Shown here piece by piece: positions 17,450 to 27,234 of a stretch of 64,000 nucleotides of DNA (positions within the stretch are counted from its first letter, which is position 1; each line of letters begins with the position of its first letter). A program made the position numbers and the translations under genes. The DNA is from Pseudopedobacter alpinus. GTDB lineage: Bacteria; Bacteroidota; Bacteroidia; Sphingobacteriales; Sphingobacteriaceae. A model generated the notes under the pieces. It was not told where the DNA came from and did no database searches. It saw only the letters and a list, made by a program, of their open reading frames with translations. Where the stretch lies: contig NZ_JBHULV010000011.1 of the NCBI RefSeq assembly GCF_042684645.1, positions 1 through 64,000 on the forward strand. The letters run 5' to 3'.

Positions 17450-19120
17450 ATGGCAGAAAAAAGTTCGTTAAGAGCAGCAATAAAAAAACTATTTCAAGTA
17501 ATAAATCTCGAAAAAGCTGAAATTCAAAGTGTGTACATATATGCTCTGTTAAATGGAATTATACTGCTATCCATTCCATTAGGTATTCAGGCAATTATCA
17601 ATTTAATGTTTGGGGTAACTATTAGCACTTCTTTAATTGTTTTAATAGTTTTGGTAGTTTTTGGGGTTTTATTAAATGGATATTTCCAGATACAACAAAT
17701 GCGCATGATAGAAAACTTGCAGCAGCATATTTTTACACGGCTAACGTTTGCATACTCTTACAGAATACCAAAAATAAAATTATCAAGTATTGACAATTAC
17801 TACTTACCAGAGCTTGTAAATAGGTTTTTTGATACAGCAACATTACAAAAAGGTTTGTCTAAACTATTATTAGATTTACCAACTGCAACTATACAAATAT
17901 TTTTCGGGTTAATTTTACTAGGTTTTTACCACCCAATATTTATAATATTTGGGTTTTTATTGTTTCTTGCAGGCTTGTTTATATTTTATCAAAGTAGTTC
18001 AAAAGGTTTTCAAACCAGCATAGAAGAATCTGACTATAAATATAGTGTTGCAAGTTGGTTAGAAGAGTTGAGTAGAAGTATAAAAACCTTTAAATTTAAC
18101 CAACAAACAGACCTACACCTAAACCGCACAGATGAATTGGTTTCTGGTTATTTAGATGCTCGTAATAAGCACTTTAAAGTTTTAATTTTTCAATACAGAG
18201 TTATTATTGGTTTTAAAGTGATTATTACTGCAACAATGCTAGTTGTAGGTGCACTTTTGTTTGTTAATCAGGTAATAAATTTAGGGCAGTTTATTGCAAC
18301 CGAAATCATTATTATAACAATAATTAATGCTTTAGAGAAATTAATTGTGAGTTTAGAATTAGTTTATGACGTACTAACATCATTAGAAAAAATTAATAAA
18401 GTTTTAGATAAACCGCAAGACCAAGATGATGCTTTAATAACACCAGAAAATTGGCAGTTTAAAGCTGCGGCAGAAATTTCTATTAAAAATTTATCATTTG
18501 GGTACGATAATAAAAATAAGGTTTTGAAAAATCTAAATCTTGAAATAGCACCAGGTGAAAAAGTTTGTATTAAAGGATTTGAAAATTCTGGTAAATCAAC
18601 ATTGCTGAAATTCTTAACTGGAATGTGGCCAAACTTTGAGGGTCAGTTTTTGTTCAATAGAAATCCAATTCAAAATATTTCTCCAGAAATATTTCATAGA
18701 GAAATTGCATTTCACTTTACAGAAGATGAATTATTTGCAGGTACCCTGTTAGAAAACCTAACATTAGGCAAACCTATTTCAAATTTCATGGAACTACAAA
18801 AAGTTGTAGCGTTGGTTGGTTTAAATGAATTTGTTAACGGAAGACCTGATGCCTTTGAGGCAATGTTAGACCCACAAGGCAAAAAGCTTTCTTTCAATAT
18901 TGCACAAAAAATTTTAATAGCTAGGTGTATTTTAAAAAAACCATCATTGATATTATTAGATGAAGGTTGGATGAGAATAGACTCTGAAACGATAACGAAA
19001 ATAACAGATTACCTTACCGCAAAAAATAGTGATTTCACTTTAATTGCAATTACAGATGATGATGAATTTGCCGCTAAATGTGACAAAGTTTACATCATGG
19101 AAAACGGTAAAATTAAATAA
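17450..19120 (+). CDS. Degenerate ABC exporter half-transporter (type I secretion-like)
   Basis: The 556-residue product has a six-helix membrane domain (about 25-310) and a C-terminal ABC ATPase domain. Walker A GFENSGKST (about 376-384) and Walker B LILLDEG (about 500) are present. Other motifs are lost: the Q-loop position reads FHFTEDELF, the LSGGQ signature is LSFNIAQ (about 480), and the H-loop histidine region reads AITDDDEFA (about 533). There is no C39 peptidase domain. It heads an operon with HlyD (5 bp later) and TolC genes, so it should be the inner-membrane part of an export channel. The missing signature and switch residues suggest slow or no ATP hydrolysis, or a non-canonical mechanism. 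The substrate is unknown. Confidence 0.85.
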   Translation: MAEKSSLRAAIKKLFQVINLEKAEIQSVYIYALLNGIILLSIPLGIQAIINLMFGVTISTSLIVLIVLVVFGVLLNGYFQIQQMRMIENLQQHIFTRLTFAYSYRIPKIKLSSIDNYYLPELVNRFFDTATLQKGLSKLLLDLPTATIQIFFGLILLGFYHPIFIIFGFLLFLAGLFIFYQSSSKGFQTSIEESDYKYSVASWLEELSRSIKTFKFNQQTDLHLNRTDELVSGYLDARNKHFKVLIFQYRVIIGFKVIITATMLVVGALLFVNQVINLGQFIATEIIIITIINALEKLIVSLELVYDVLTSLEKINKVLDKPQDQDDALITPENWQFKAAAEISIKNLSFGYDNKNKVLKNLNLEIAPGEKVCIKGFENSGKSTLLKFLTGMWPNFEGQFLFNRNPIQNISPEIFHREIAFHFTEDELFAGTLLENLTLGKPISNFMELQKVVALVGLNEFVNGRPDAFEAMLDPQGKKLSFNIAQKILIARCILKKPSLILLDEGWMRIDSETITKITDYLTAKNSDFTLIAITDDDEFAAKCDKVYIMENGKIK

Positions 19121-19125
19121 GAAAC

Positions 19126-20469
19126 ATGTTTTTACAATCTAAAACACATACAGATAAGTTAATGAAGTTTGGATCATTTGGAAAAATGATGATTAGCAAA
19201 CCTTCTAATATTTTGTTTAAAGTATTTTTATGGCTATTAGGTTTTGCAACTATAGTGCTGCTATTGCCTTGGACACAAAATGTTCAATCAATTGGTACAG
19301 TTTCTTCTATTAGCCCAAATCAAAGGCCACAACAAATTAATAGTATTATTCCAGGTAGGATAATTAAATGGTATATCCGAGACGGACAAAGAGTAAATAA
19401 AGGAGATACTTTATTGCAAATAAGTGAGATTAAAGAAGAGTATTTAGATGAATCTTTACTAGAAAGAGTTGATGAACAAATTAACGCTAAGGGTGAAGCA
19501 GTGGAATTTTATAAGCAAAAAGCGGGTACTGCAAACCAGCAGGAAGACGCTTTAGTTAGTGCTTTAGGTTTCAAAATGGATCAACTTAGAAACAAGCTAG
19601 GGCAGTACATTTTAACAGTACAATCTGATAGTATGGCTTATAATGCGGCGATAAGTCAGCTTAAAATTTCTACAGAACAGCAAATAAGACAGCAACAATT
19701 GTATGATGCTGGTTTAAAATCTTTAACAGAATTAGAACAAAAACAACAATACTATCAAGATGCACTTTCAAAAAAAATAAGTGCAGAAAATAAATATTTT
19801 AACAGCAAGAACGAGCTATTAAACATTAAATTAGATTTATTTGGAGCAGAACAAGAGTACGGCGAAAAAATTTCTAAGGTTAACGGAGAACGTTTTACGG
19901 CACTTTCTCAGGTTTCATCAACAGAAGGAGAAATTGCAAAGCTCAAAAATCAGTTTCAAAATTACAAACAAAGACAAAGCTTTTATACTATAATTGCGCC
20001 TCAATCTGGGCAGGTTGTACAAACTGTAAAAGCAGGTTTAGGAGAAACTGTAAAGGATGGAGAAACATTAATGCAAATTGTACCCGATGATTTTGACGCA
20101 GCTGTAGAAATTGCAATTTCACCATTAAACATGCCGCTTATGTCTATAGGGCAAAAGGTACAACTACAGTTTGATGGTTTTCCTGCAATTGTTTTTTCTG
20201 GCTGGCCAGATGCATCTTATGGTGTTTTTGACGGTAAAGTCAAAGCTATTGATCAATCAACTGATTTGAATGGAAATTTTAAGGTATGGGTGGTTCCAAA
20301 TGGTGGTAAAGCTTGGCCAAAAGAACTAAGATTTGGTGCAGGCGCAAAAAGCATAGCCCTTTTAAAAGATGTACCACTCATCTATGAGTTATGGAGACAG
20401 TTAAATGGTTTTCCACCAGAGTATTACCAACAAACTTCAGGAGTTTCGGATACTAAAAAGAAAAAATAA
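19126..20469 (+). CDS. HlyD-family membrane fusion protein
   Basis: The 447-residue periplasmic adaptor has one N-terminal membrane helix (about 28-50, FKVFLWLLGFATIVLLLPW), a lipoyl half (RPQQINSIIPGRIIKWYIRD), a long alpha-helical hairpin (about 100-285, rich in Gln, Lys and Glu), the second lipoyl half (FYTIIAPQSGQVVQTVKAGL) and a beta-barrel domain. It bridges the ABC protein and the TolC channel. Its stop overlaps the TolC start by 1 bp (TAATG). HlyD-type adaptors of this size usually serve protein or peptide exporters rather than drug pumps. Confidence 0.9.
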   Translation: MFLQSKTHTDKLMKFGSFGKMMISKPSNILFKVFLWLLGFATIVLLLPWTQNVQSIGTVSSISPNQRPQQINSIIPGRIIKWYIRDGQRVNKGDTLLQISEIKEEYLDESLLERVDEQINAKGEAVEFYKQKAGTANQQEDALVSALGFKMDQLRNKLGQYILTVQSDSMAYNAAISQLKISTEQQIRQQQLYDAGLKSLTELEQKQQYYQDALSKKISAENKYFNSKNELLNIKLDLFGAEQEYGEKISKVNGERFTALSQVSSTEGEIAKLKNQFQNYKQRQSFYTIIAPQSGQVVQTVKAGLGETVKDGETLMQIVPDDFDAAVEIAISPLNMPLMSIGQKVQLQFDGFPAIVFSGWPDASYGVFDGKVKAIDQSTDLNGNFKVWVVPNGGKAWPKELRFGAGAKSIALLKDVPLIYELWRQLNGFPPEYYQQTSGVSDTKKKK

Positions 20470-21857
20470 TGAGATTAGGTTATTATTTGCTTTTCTTAAT
20501 GGTTTTCTTTTGTTCTGAGCTAAAAGCGCAAACTTTAGATACGCTTACTTTTACTGATTTCATCAATATTGTAAAAATAAATCATCCGGTAACTGTGCAG
20601 GCAAAATTACTGGCAGATTTGGCTAAGGCAAGAAAAACACAAGCTTTAGGTGGTTTTGACCCAAAATTAGATGCTGAATTTGATAGAAAATTTTATGACG
20701 GTACAGAGTATTATTCTTTTTTAACGCCGCAAGTAAAACTACCTTTATGGTACGGGTTAGAATTAAAGGGCTCATACAGCCAAGCAGAAGGCTCATATCT
20801 TAATCCCGAGAGTAAATTACCTAGTGAAGGTTTAAGCTATGCCGGGTTAAGTTTTCAATTAGGTAAAGGATTGTTAATGGATAGCCGTAGGGCTGCGTTT
20901 AAGCAAGCTAGTATTTTTGAGCAATCAAGCCAAAATGAACAAGTTAGAATTTTAAACGATTTGTTTCAAGACGCCGCCGAGAACTTTATAAACTGGCAAA
21001 ATAAATACCTAACGGCCCAAGTTTATGATAATGCACTAGGCTTAGCCAGAACAAGATATGAGGCAACAAGGCTAGGGTTTTTAGGTGGTGATAAACCGGC
21101 AATTGATACTGTAGAGGCAATGGTTAACGTACAACAACGCGAGGTACAATGGCAACAGGCTCAGTTAGAGTTACAACAGGCTAAATACATGTTAAGCACC
21201 TTTTTATGGTTAACAGGCAACTTACCAGTTGATGTTGAAAAGCTAAATATAATACCTTCAAACAACATTGAAGTCCCTTTAACGGCGCAAACTGACATTA
21301 TTAATAACCCAAAGTTATTAAGCTATAATTTCAAAATTAGTGATTTGAATATTGAAAGAAGACTTAAAGCAGAAAGCTTAAAACCCGAGTTAGGTGTAAG
21401 TTTAGGATTACTTAATCAAGGCGGTAGTGCTTTAAGAAACATAAATCCTACGTATTGGAATGAGAATAATAAAGTGAATGTGCGTTTCTCTTTTCCGTTA
21501 ACATTTTCTAAAGCTAGGGGAGATTTGGCAGAAGCTAAGATTAAAATTAGACAAACAGAATTAGAGCAAAAAGTAGTTGAAAATGATTTGCAAAATAAAT
21601 TAAATCAGAATAATAGTGAGTTAATTGTCCTACAAAATCAGCTTAATGTGTTAAATAGAACTTACAGAGCAAGCGAGCAGTTGTTAAACGGGGAAGAAAT
21701 GAAATTAAGACTTGGTGAAAGTTCTTTATTTATGGTAAATTCTAGAGAATCAAAATTGATAGAGGTAAAAGAAAAGCAGTTAGCTGTTGATGCCAAATTA
21801 AAGAAAGCACAAATGAAATCTTTGTGGTTAAAAGGTTTGTTATTTGAACTTTTATAA
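20469..21857 (+). CDS. TolC-family outer membrane efflux protein
   Basis: The 462-residue product has a Sec signal (FFCSELKAQ) and two OEP repeats typical of TolC trimers, with long helices around AENFINWQNKYLTAQVYDNA and ELEQKVVENDLQNKLNQNNS. It should form the outer-membrane channel of the preceding ABC-HlyD pair. It is translationally coupled to the HlyD gene by a TAATG overlap. No substrate gene is obvious next to the operon. Confidence 0.9.
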   Translation: MRLGYYLLFLMVFFCSELKAQTLDTLTFTDFINIVKINHPVTVQAKLLADLAKARKTQALGGFDPKLDAEFDRKFYDGTEYYSFLTPQVKLPLWYGLELKGSYSQAEGSYLNPESKLPSEGLSYAGLSFQLGKGLLMDSRRAAFKQASIFEQSSQNEQVRILNDLFQDAAENFINWQNKYLTAQVYDNALGLARTRYEATRLGFLGGDKPAIDTVEAMVNVQQREVQWQQAQLELQQAKYMLSTFLWLTGNLPVDVEKLNIIPSNNIEVPLTAQTDIINNPKLLSYNFKISDLNIERRLKAESLKPELGVSLGLLNQGGSALRNINPTYWNENNKVNVRFSFPLTFSKARGDLAEAKIKIRQTELEQKVVENDLQNKLNQNNSELIVLQNQLNVLNRTYRASEQLLNGEEMKLRLGESSLFMVNSRESKLIEVKEKQLAVDAKLKKAQMKSLWLKGLLFELL

Positions 21858-22040
21858 AAGATGGATTATTTTTCAGAATTATAAAGTAGAAACAAACTAA
21901 GTTGTAAGTACTGATTAATAAGCCTGCAAGATTTTCCTAATGGAGGCTCATTAAACCATACGTATTATATTATCCCTTATCCGCCACAAGGCCAAAGGTT
22001 TTAAATTGTTATTTTATATTTACATTTAACTCTTTTACAA

Positions 22041-22069
22041 AGCTCCCCAATTCAACGTTGAGGAGCTTC
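22041..22069. terminator. Hairpin between convergent tolC-like and araA genes
   Basis: AAGCTCCCCAA and TTGAGGAGCTT form an 11-bp stem with one mismatch or G-U pair. T-runs on either side are weak, so its efficiency is uncertain. It could serve either of the two convergent operons. Confidence 0.45.
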
Positions 22070-22091
22070 CCATACAAAAATATCCTTATCT

Positions 22092-23582
22092 CTATTTATA
22101 AAACACTTCACTCCACTTCAATTCTTTCTCAAACTGGTGAATCTCTGTGTGAGCATCAATAGTTACCAGCTCAATACCAGCCATTTTAGCGAAATCTCTA
22201 AAATAAGCGGTGCTTAAAGATTGGCTATAAACAGTGTGATGTGCGCCACCGGCATAAATCCATGCGGTACAAGCTGTATTCATATCTGGCAATGGTTTCC
22301 ATAAAACACGAGCAACCGGCAATTTTGGTAATTCATATTCGGCATCTACAGCTTCCACTTCGTTTACAATTAACCTAAAACGGTTACCCATATCAACCAA
22401 AGAGGCATTTAATGCATTTCCAGCAGCTACGTTAAATACCAAACGAGCAGGATCCGCTTTGCCACCAATTCCTAATTCGTGAACTTCTAAACTTGGTTTT
22501 CCTTTGGCCAGCGAAGCGTCAATTTCTAACATGTGCGAACCTAAAACCATTGGGTTTTTCGGGTCAAAATGATAAGTATAATCTTCCATAAAAGCAGTAC
22601 CGCCTTCTAAACCGGTTGCCATTACTTTACAAGCTCTTAGCAAAGCAGCGGTTTTCCAATCGCCTTCTCCAGCAAAACCAAAACCTTGTTCCATTAAACG
22701 TTGAGAAGCAATTCCTGGTAATTGTACCATTCCGTGTAAGTCTTCAAAAGTATCTGTAAAGCCTTTAAAACCACCATCAACTAAAAATTTCTTTAAGCCC
22801 AATTCAATTCTCGCAGCTTCAACAACTGATTCTCTTTTTGCACCACCTGCTAATAAATCAGCTGCTAAAGTGTAGCTTTCTTCATATTCTTTTACCAAAG
22901 CATCTACGTCAGTTTGCGGAATAGCGTTGATGATTGCAACCACATCGCCCACACCGTAAGTGTTTACAGAAAAACCGAATTTCATTTCTGCTTCTACTTT
23001 ATCACCATCTGTAACAGCTACAAAACGCATGTTATCACCAATACGGGCAAATTTAGCGCCTTGTAAATCGTTCCATCCCGCAGCGGCCCTTGTCCAAACA
23101 TTGATTTCTTCCAGCACTTTTTCATCTTGCCAAAAACCAACGACTACTTTTCTTTCGATACGCATACGCGAAACCATGAAACCAAATTCTCTGTCGCCAT
23201 GTGCGCTTTGGTTAAGGTTCATAAAGTCCATATCAATGGTGCTCCAAGGAATATCACGGTTAAACTGAGTATGTAAATGCAGCATCGGTTTTTTAAGGAT
23301 GCTTAATCCTCTGATCCACATTTTTGCCGGAGAAAAAGTATGCATCCAAGTAATGATACCGATACAGTTTTCAGCAACATTTGCTTGTGCAATGGTGTCG
23401 TAAATTTCGTCTGATGATTTTAGGATGGGCTTAAAAATAACTTTTACCGGGATGTTTGGCGCTTGGTCTAAAAACTTGGCTACTTCTTGCGAGTGTGCAG
23501 TAACTCGTTTTAATGTTTCATCACCGTAAAGGTTTTGTGTGCCAGTTAAAAACCAAACTTCTAAATTTTTTAAAGTATTCAT
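22092..23582 (-). CDS. araA: L-arabinose isomerase
   Basis: The 496-residue enzyme converts L-arabinose to L-ribulose, the first step of arabinose use. The family start EVWFLTGTQNLYGDETL, the WMHTFSPAKMW block and the GLEGGTAFMEDYTYHF region, which carries metal-binding Glu residues, are all present, as is the C-terminal HHTVYSQSL segment. Length is normal for AraA. It is last in the araR-araB-araD-araA set; the 98-bp gap from araD is longer than the other gaps and could hold an internal signal, though I see none. Confidence 0.97.
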   Translation of the reverse strand: MNTLKNLEVWFLTGTQNLYGDETLKRVTAHSQEVAKFLDQAPNIPVKVIFKPILKSSDEIYDTIAQANVAENCIGIITWMHTFSPAKMWIRGLSILKKPMLHLHTQFNRDIPWSTIDMDFMNLNQSAHGDREFGFMVSRMRIERKVVVGFWQDEKVLEEINVWTRAAAGWNDLQGAKFARIGDNMRFVAVTDGDKVEAEMKFGFSVNTYGVGDVVAIINAIPQTDVDALVKEYEESYTLAADLLAGGAKRESVVEAARIELGLKKFLVDGGFKGFTDTFEDLHGMVQLPGIASQRLMEQGFGFAGEGDWKTAALLRACKVMATGLEGGTAFMEDYTYHFDPKNPMVLGSHMLEIDASLAKGKPSLEVHELGIGGKADPARLVFNVAAGNALNASLVDMGNRFRLIVNEVEAVDAEYELPKLPVARVLWKPLPDMNTACTAWIYAGGAHHTVYSQSLSTAYFRDFAKMAGIELVTIDAHTEIHQFEKELKWSEVFYK

Positions 23583-23680
23583 TTTTATAATGTTTTATTT
23601 ATTTTGTATCAAGATTTTAGTATCAAGTATCAAGAGCTTTTACAAATATTTTTAACTTTAGAGTTTTCACTTATTACTGC

Positions 23681-24376
23681 CTACTGCCCATAATAAGCGT
23701 CAACTCCGTGTTTTCTATCGTAATGTTTTTGGATTAAAGAGTCTTTCATCCTACTTACTTTGTCTTCAATTTGCTCTGTAAATAATGCCATTTGTGCAAC
23801 GGCTTCTAAAACGGCACTGTTGTAAACTGCTTTTGCAGCAGTTTTTCCCCAAGAAAAGGGAGCGTGGTTACCAACCAAAATCATCTCCACTTCTTTATAG
23901 CTTAAACCTTTTTCGGTTAAATGATTAATAATTTGAAAGCCAGTTTCATACTCGTAATTACCTTTTATCATTTCATCATCCATTGGTGGGGCGCAAGGAA
24001 TATCAACCGTTAAATGATCTGCATGGGTGGTTCCGTAGATAGGAATTGCCCTTAAGCTTTGTGCCCAAGCTGTTCCATAAGTGCTGTGCGTATGTACAAT
24101 GCCACCAATGCTGTCCCAGTTTTTATATAAAACGGCATGTGTTTTTGTATCTGATGATGGTCTTAAATTTCCCTCAATGGTGTTGCCGTCAAAATCCACA
24201 ATCACCATTTTTTCTGGCGATAAATCTTCATAAGGAACTCCGCTTGGCTTAATAGCAAAAACCCCTTGGTTTCTATCAGCGGCGCTAACATTACCGAAAG
24301 TAAAAAGTACTAAACCCAATTTGGGCAATTGCATATTTGCTTCGTAAGCTTCCTCTCTAATGCTTTTATAGTTCAT
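23681..24376 (-). CDS. araD: L-ribulose-5-phosphate 4-epimerase
   Basis: The 231-residue class II aldolase-like enzyme converts L-ribulose 5-phosphate to D-xylulose 5-phosphate, feeding the pentose phosphate pathway. Zinc-binding histidines are visible in GIVHTHSTYGTAWAQ and in the later ILVGNHAPFSWGK segment; THADHL lies between them. Its ATG overlaps the araB stop by 4 bp (ATGA), so the two are translationally coupled. Length is that of the E. coli enzyme. Confidence 0.96.
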   Translation of the reverse strand: MNYKSIREEAYEANMQLPKLGLVLFTFGNVSAADRNQGVFAIKPSGVPYEDLSPEKMVIVDFDGNTIEGNLRPSSDTKTHAVLYKNWDSIGGIVHTHSTYGTAWAQSLRAIPIYGTTHADHLTVDIPCAPPMDDEMIKGNYEYETGFQIINHLTEKGLSYKEVEMILVGNHAPFSWGKTAAKAVYNSAVLEAVAQMALFTEQIEDKVSRMKDSLIQKHYDRKHGVDAYYGQ

Positions 24377-26052
24377 GGCTTGGCGTTTAAATTCAAAGAA
24401 TCTTCAATAAAATTTCCGGCGTTAATATAAGTTTGAAAACGCTTGGCGTAGATTTTTGCTTTTTCAGGATCTGGATGGTATTCAGCATCAAAACCTTGTC
24501 CCATTGCTTCCATTGCATCTTCCACTTTTGGGTAAATGCCAGCAACTGTAGCTGCAAACATAGCAGCACCAATGGCACAAGTTTGTTCAGATTTATGGAT
24601 TTTTATCGGCATATCCATTACATCGGCCATCATTTGCATGATATAAGGCGATTTTTTTGCTACGCCACCTAAACCAATTAAACCCTCGACTTTTACACCT
24701 TGGTTAATAAACTGATTCACAATATTTTTTGCGCCAAAACACGTTGCTTCTACCAAAGCTTTAAACATTTTAACGGCATCTGTACCTAAATCTAACCCAA
24801 AAAATGCACCTTTTAACATTTGGTTGGCATTTGGTGTTCTTCTGCCGTTTAACCAATCAACGGCAAATTCATCTTTTTCTGATAGTTTGAGTTCGTTAGC
24901 TTTTTTGCTGAGTATAGGAATCAATTGCTCTTCAATTTGTGCAAGCATAGCTTCGGTTTCTGGAGTCTGGTTTTCTGAAAGAATATTTCTGATAGGCCAT
25001 AAAAGCAAATTTTTATACCAAGCGTAAGCATCGCCAAAAGCAGATTGGCCTGCTTCTAAACCTGCCATTCCTGGAATTACAGAACCGTTAACCTGTCCGC
25101 AAATACCAGCAACTAATTTACCTTCCATGTCTTTATTTGGCGCAACCAAAATATCGCAGGTAGAAGTTCCCATTACTTTACTTAAATAATAAGGTTCTAT
25201 TTGCCCGCCAACAGCGCCAAAATGGGCATCAAAAGCACCAACTCCAATTGCAACATTTGTACTTAGCCCCAATTTCTCAGCCCATTCTGCTGATAGGTTT
25301 CCAACTTTTTGGTCAGCTGTGTAAGTTTTCTGAAAAAGTTTGTCTCTGTAACCAGCCAAAATTGGATCAAGTGAAGTGAAGAAATCTTCTGGTGGTAATC
25401 CGCCAAACTCTTCTGCCCAAAGTGCTTTATGGCCAGCAGCGCAACGGCTTGCCTTAATATCTTTTGCGTTAGTTCCACCCGTTAATAAAAACGGTAACCA
25501 GTCACATTGCTCTACCCAAGCGTAAGTGTGAGCAGCTACTTTTTCATCTACTCTTAAAATATGTAAAAACTTTGCCCAAAACCATTCTGAAGAATAAATT
25601 CCTCCACAATAAGCTAAATAGTTGATGTCGAATTTTGCAGCATGTTGATTTATTTCTGCAGCTTCGCCAACGCCGGTATGGTCTTTCCAAAGTACAAACA
25701 TAGCGTTTGGATTTTCTGAAAATTCTGGTAGTAAAGCTAATGGGATACCATTTTCGTTTACGGCAACTGGTGTAGAACCTGTGGTGTCAATAGAAATAGC
25801 TAGGATATTTTTTGCTATTTCAGCGCCAGCTTTCGCAATGGACTGCTTTATAGTTTCCGTTAAACCTTCGCTATAGTCAAGCGGGTGTTGCCTAAACTGA
25901 CTTTGGGAAGCATCGCAATACAATCCAGCTTTCCAGCGAGGATAGTAATATACAGCCGATGAAATTTCGTTTCCGTTTGCGGTATCAACAATTACTGAAC
26001 GAACTGAGTCCGTTCCATAATCTACCCCAATAACATATTTAGTTGTACTCAT
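24373..26052 (-). CDS. araB: Ribulokinase
   Basis: The 559-residue FGGY-family kinase phosphorylates L-ribulose at C5. The N-terminal GVDYGTDSVRSVIVD phosphate-binding motif, the ISIDTTGSTPVAV block, and the C-terminal GLIGLGGVAKKSPYIMQMMA and SEQTCAIGAAMFAA nucleotide-binding segments are all intact. It starts 10 bp after the NUDIX regulator gene and overlaps araD by 4 bp, so the regulator, kinase and epimerase are probably one transcript. Confidence 0.96.
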   Translation of the reverse strand: MSTTKYVIGVDYGTDSVRSVIVDTANGNEISSAVYYYPRWKAGLYCDASQSQFRQHPLDYSEGLTETIKQSIAKAGAEIAKNILAISIDTTGSTPVAVNENGIPLALLPEFSENPNAMFVLWKDHTGVGEAAEINQHAAKFDINYLAYCGGIYSSEWFWAKFLHILRVDEKVAAHTYAWVEQCDWLPFLLTGGTNAKDIKASRCAAGHKALWAEEFGGLPPEDFFTSLDPILAGYRDKLFQKTYTADQKVGNLSAEWAEKLGLSTNVAIGVGAFDAHFGAVGGQIEPYYLSKVMGTSTCDILVAPNKDMEGKLVAGICGQVNGSVIPGMAGLEAGQSAFGDAYAWYKNLLLWPIRNILSENQTPETEAMLAQIEEQLIPILSKKANELKLSEKDEFAVDWLNGRRTPNANQMLKGAFFGLDLGTDAVKMFKALVEATCFGAKNIVNQFINQGVKVEGLIGLGGVAKKSPYIMQMMADVMDMPIKIHKSEQTCAIGAAMFAATVAGIYPKVEDAMEAMGQGFDAEYHPDPEKAKIYAKRFQTYINAGNFIEDSLNLNAKP

Positions 26053-26062
26053 TTTCTTAATT

Positions 26063-26758
26063 TTACAAAGAGCTATAAGCCAAGTTTAAAAGAATATTAA
26101 AATTATAATGGTTAGTTTGTTTGTCTAATTGGTAATAGTAAGCGCCTTTTTTTGAGCTTGATTTGTCTTTTTCGTCTAGTTTTTTCAGGAGTTTACTAGC
26201 TAATAGTTTGCGACTGAAATTTCTTTTGTCAAAATTAGCTTCAAACACTTCTTCATAAAGTTGTTGTATTTGTGGAAGCGTAAATTTCTCTGCCAAAAGC
26301 TCAAATAATATAGGTTGCAAAGCAGCTTTTTTCTTAAGATGATTTCTGCCGGCAGTAATCATTTCTGCATGATCAAAAAGTAGATCAGGTACTTCTGTAA
26401 TTTTGAACCACCTTGCTTCATATTCATGATTTAACTGTGTTTCAAATTTCGAAATGTCAATTAAGCTAGAATAAACTATACTGATTACCCGCTCTGTAGG
26501 GTCTCTATTATGCTTACTAAATGTCTTTATCTGTTCCATAAAAATACCATCCAACCCAGTAAGTTCTTTTAAAACCCTTGAAGCAGATTCGTCTGCAGAC
26601 TCCTCTCCTTCTAAAAATCCACCCATTAAACTCCATTCATTTTGGTAAGGCTTCAGCTTTCTTTTTATCAATAATACTTTAAGCATTTGATTTTCAAATC
26701 CAAAAATCAAACAATCAACCGCTATTAACGATTTTATATATTTTGATGGTTCAGGCAT
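26063..26758 (-). CDS. araR: NUDIX-type arabinose regulator (AraR of Bacteroidota)
   Basis: The 231-residue product has an N-terminal NUDIX fold and a C-terminal winged HTH (about 150-225). The Nudix box is degenerate: after GGFLEGEESADESASR the usual RE-x2-EE-x-G is replaced by VLKELTGL, so hydrolysis is unlikely and the domain probably senses a sugar. Regulators of this NrtR-like class control arabinose genes in Bacteroides. It leads the ara operon (10-bp gap to araB), which suggests autoregulation. The gene symbol follows that precedent; I did not find a definite operator. Confidence 0.8.
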   Translation of the reverse strand: MPEPSKYIKSLIAVDCLIFGFENQMLKVLLIKRKLKPYQNEWSLMGGFLEGEESADESASRVLKELTGLDGIFMEQIKTFSKHNRDPTERVISIVYSSLIDISKFETQLNHEYEARWFKITEVPDLLFDHAEMITAGRNHLKKKAALQPILFELLAEKFTLPQIQQLYEEVFEANFDKRNFSRKLLASKLLKKLDEKDKSSSKKGAYYYQLDKQTNHYNFNILLNLAYSSL

Positions 26759-27234
26759 AATTTATCTTAGAATTAACAAATATAAGTGTTAATTTGACAT
26801 TTAAAAGAAAAGATTGTAATTTGTTATACTATAAATTAGGTGCTCCGTCAATTATGCACTAAGAAATGTTTTTAAATAGTTGGCTTGGCTTACTTAAATA
26901 GTGATTTCTGATTTATAGGTAAAACTAAGTTTGAGATACTTAAAGGTAAAATTTACTTTTCAAATTTATGGACTCAAAAATGAGTCCTTTCAATGAAGTA
27001 TTTAATAAAAATAAAAACAGAGGAAATTAACATCCCCGTTGTTAAACAGCAAGGAAAGAATATCGTAAACATTTAATTGAAAAAGCTAAATCAGTAAGTA
27101 TGCTTGCGCAGGAAAAAGTAATAAACCAATTAAAGAATGAATTAAAAAGCAAAAGAATGTCAAATATACACCAAGTTGCTCATTATACCTTTAAAAGAAT
27201 ATTTACGCTCGCCCTTAGCTAAAAACACCTCAAT
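26759..27234. other. Intergenic region between araR and sugar transporter gene
   Basis: No convincing gene. A 58-codon open stretch on the plus strand (27046-27222, containing YRKHLIEKAKSVSMLAQEK) has no start at its left end and could be a decayed coding fragment; I do not recognise it. The region probably also holds the promoter of araR, which reads leftward. Confidence 0.4.

Noticed and set aside
21858..22040. Possible coding remnant (reads NGGSLNHTYYIIPYPPQGQ) between tolC-like and araA genes
   Set aside because: It is a very short open stretch with no start codon or recognisable family, so it is not reported as a gene.
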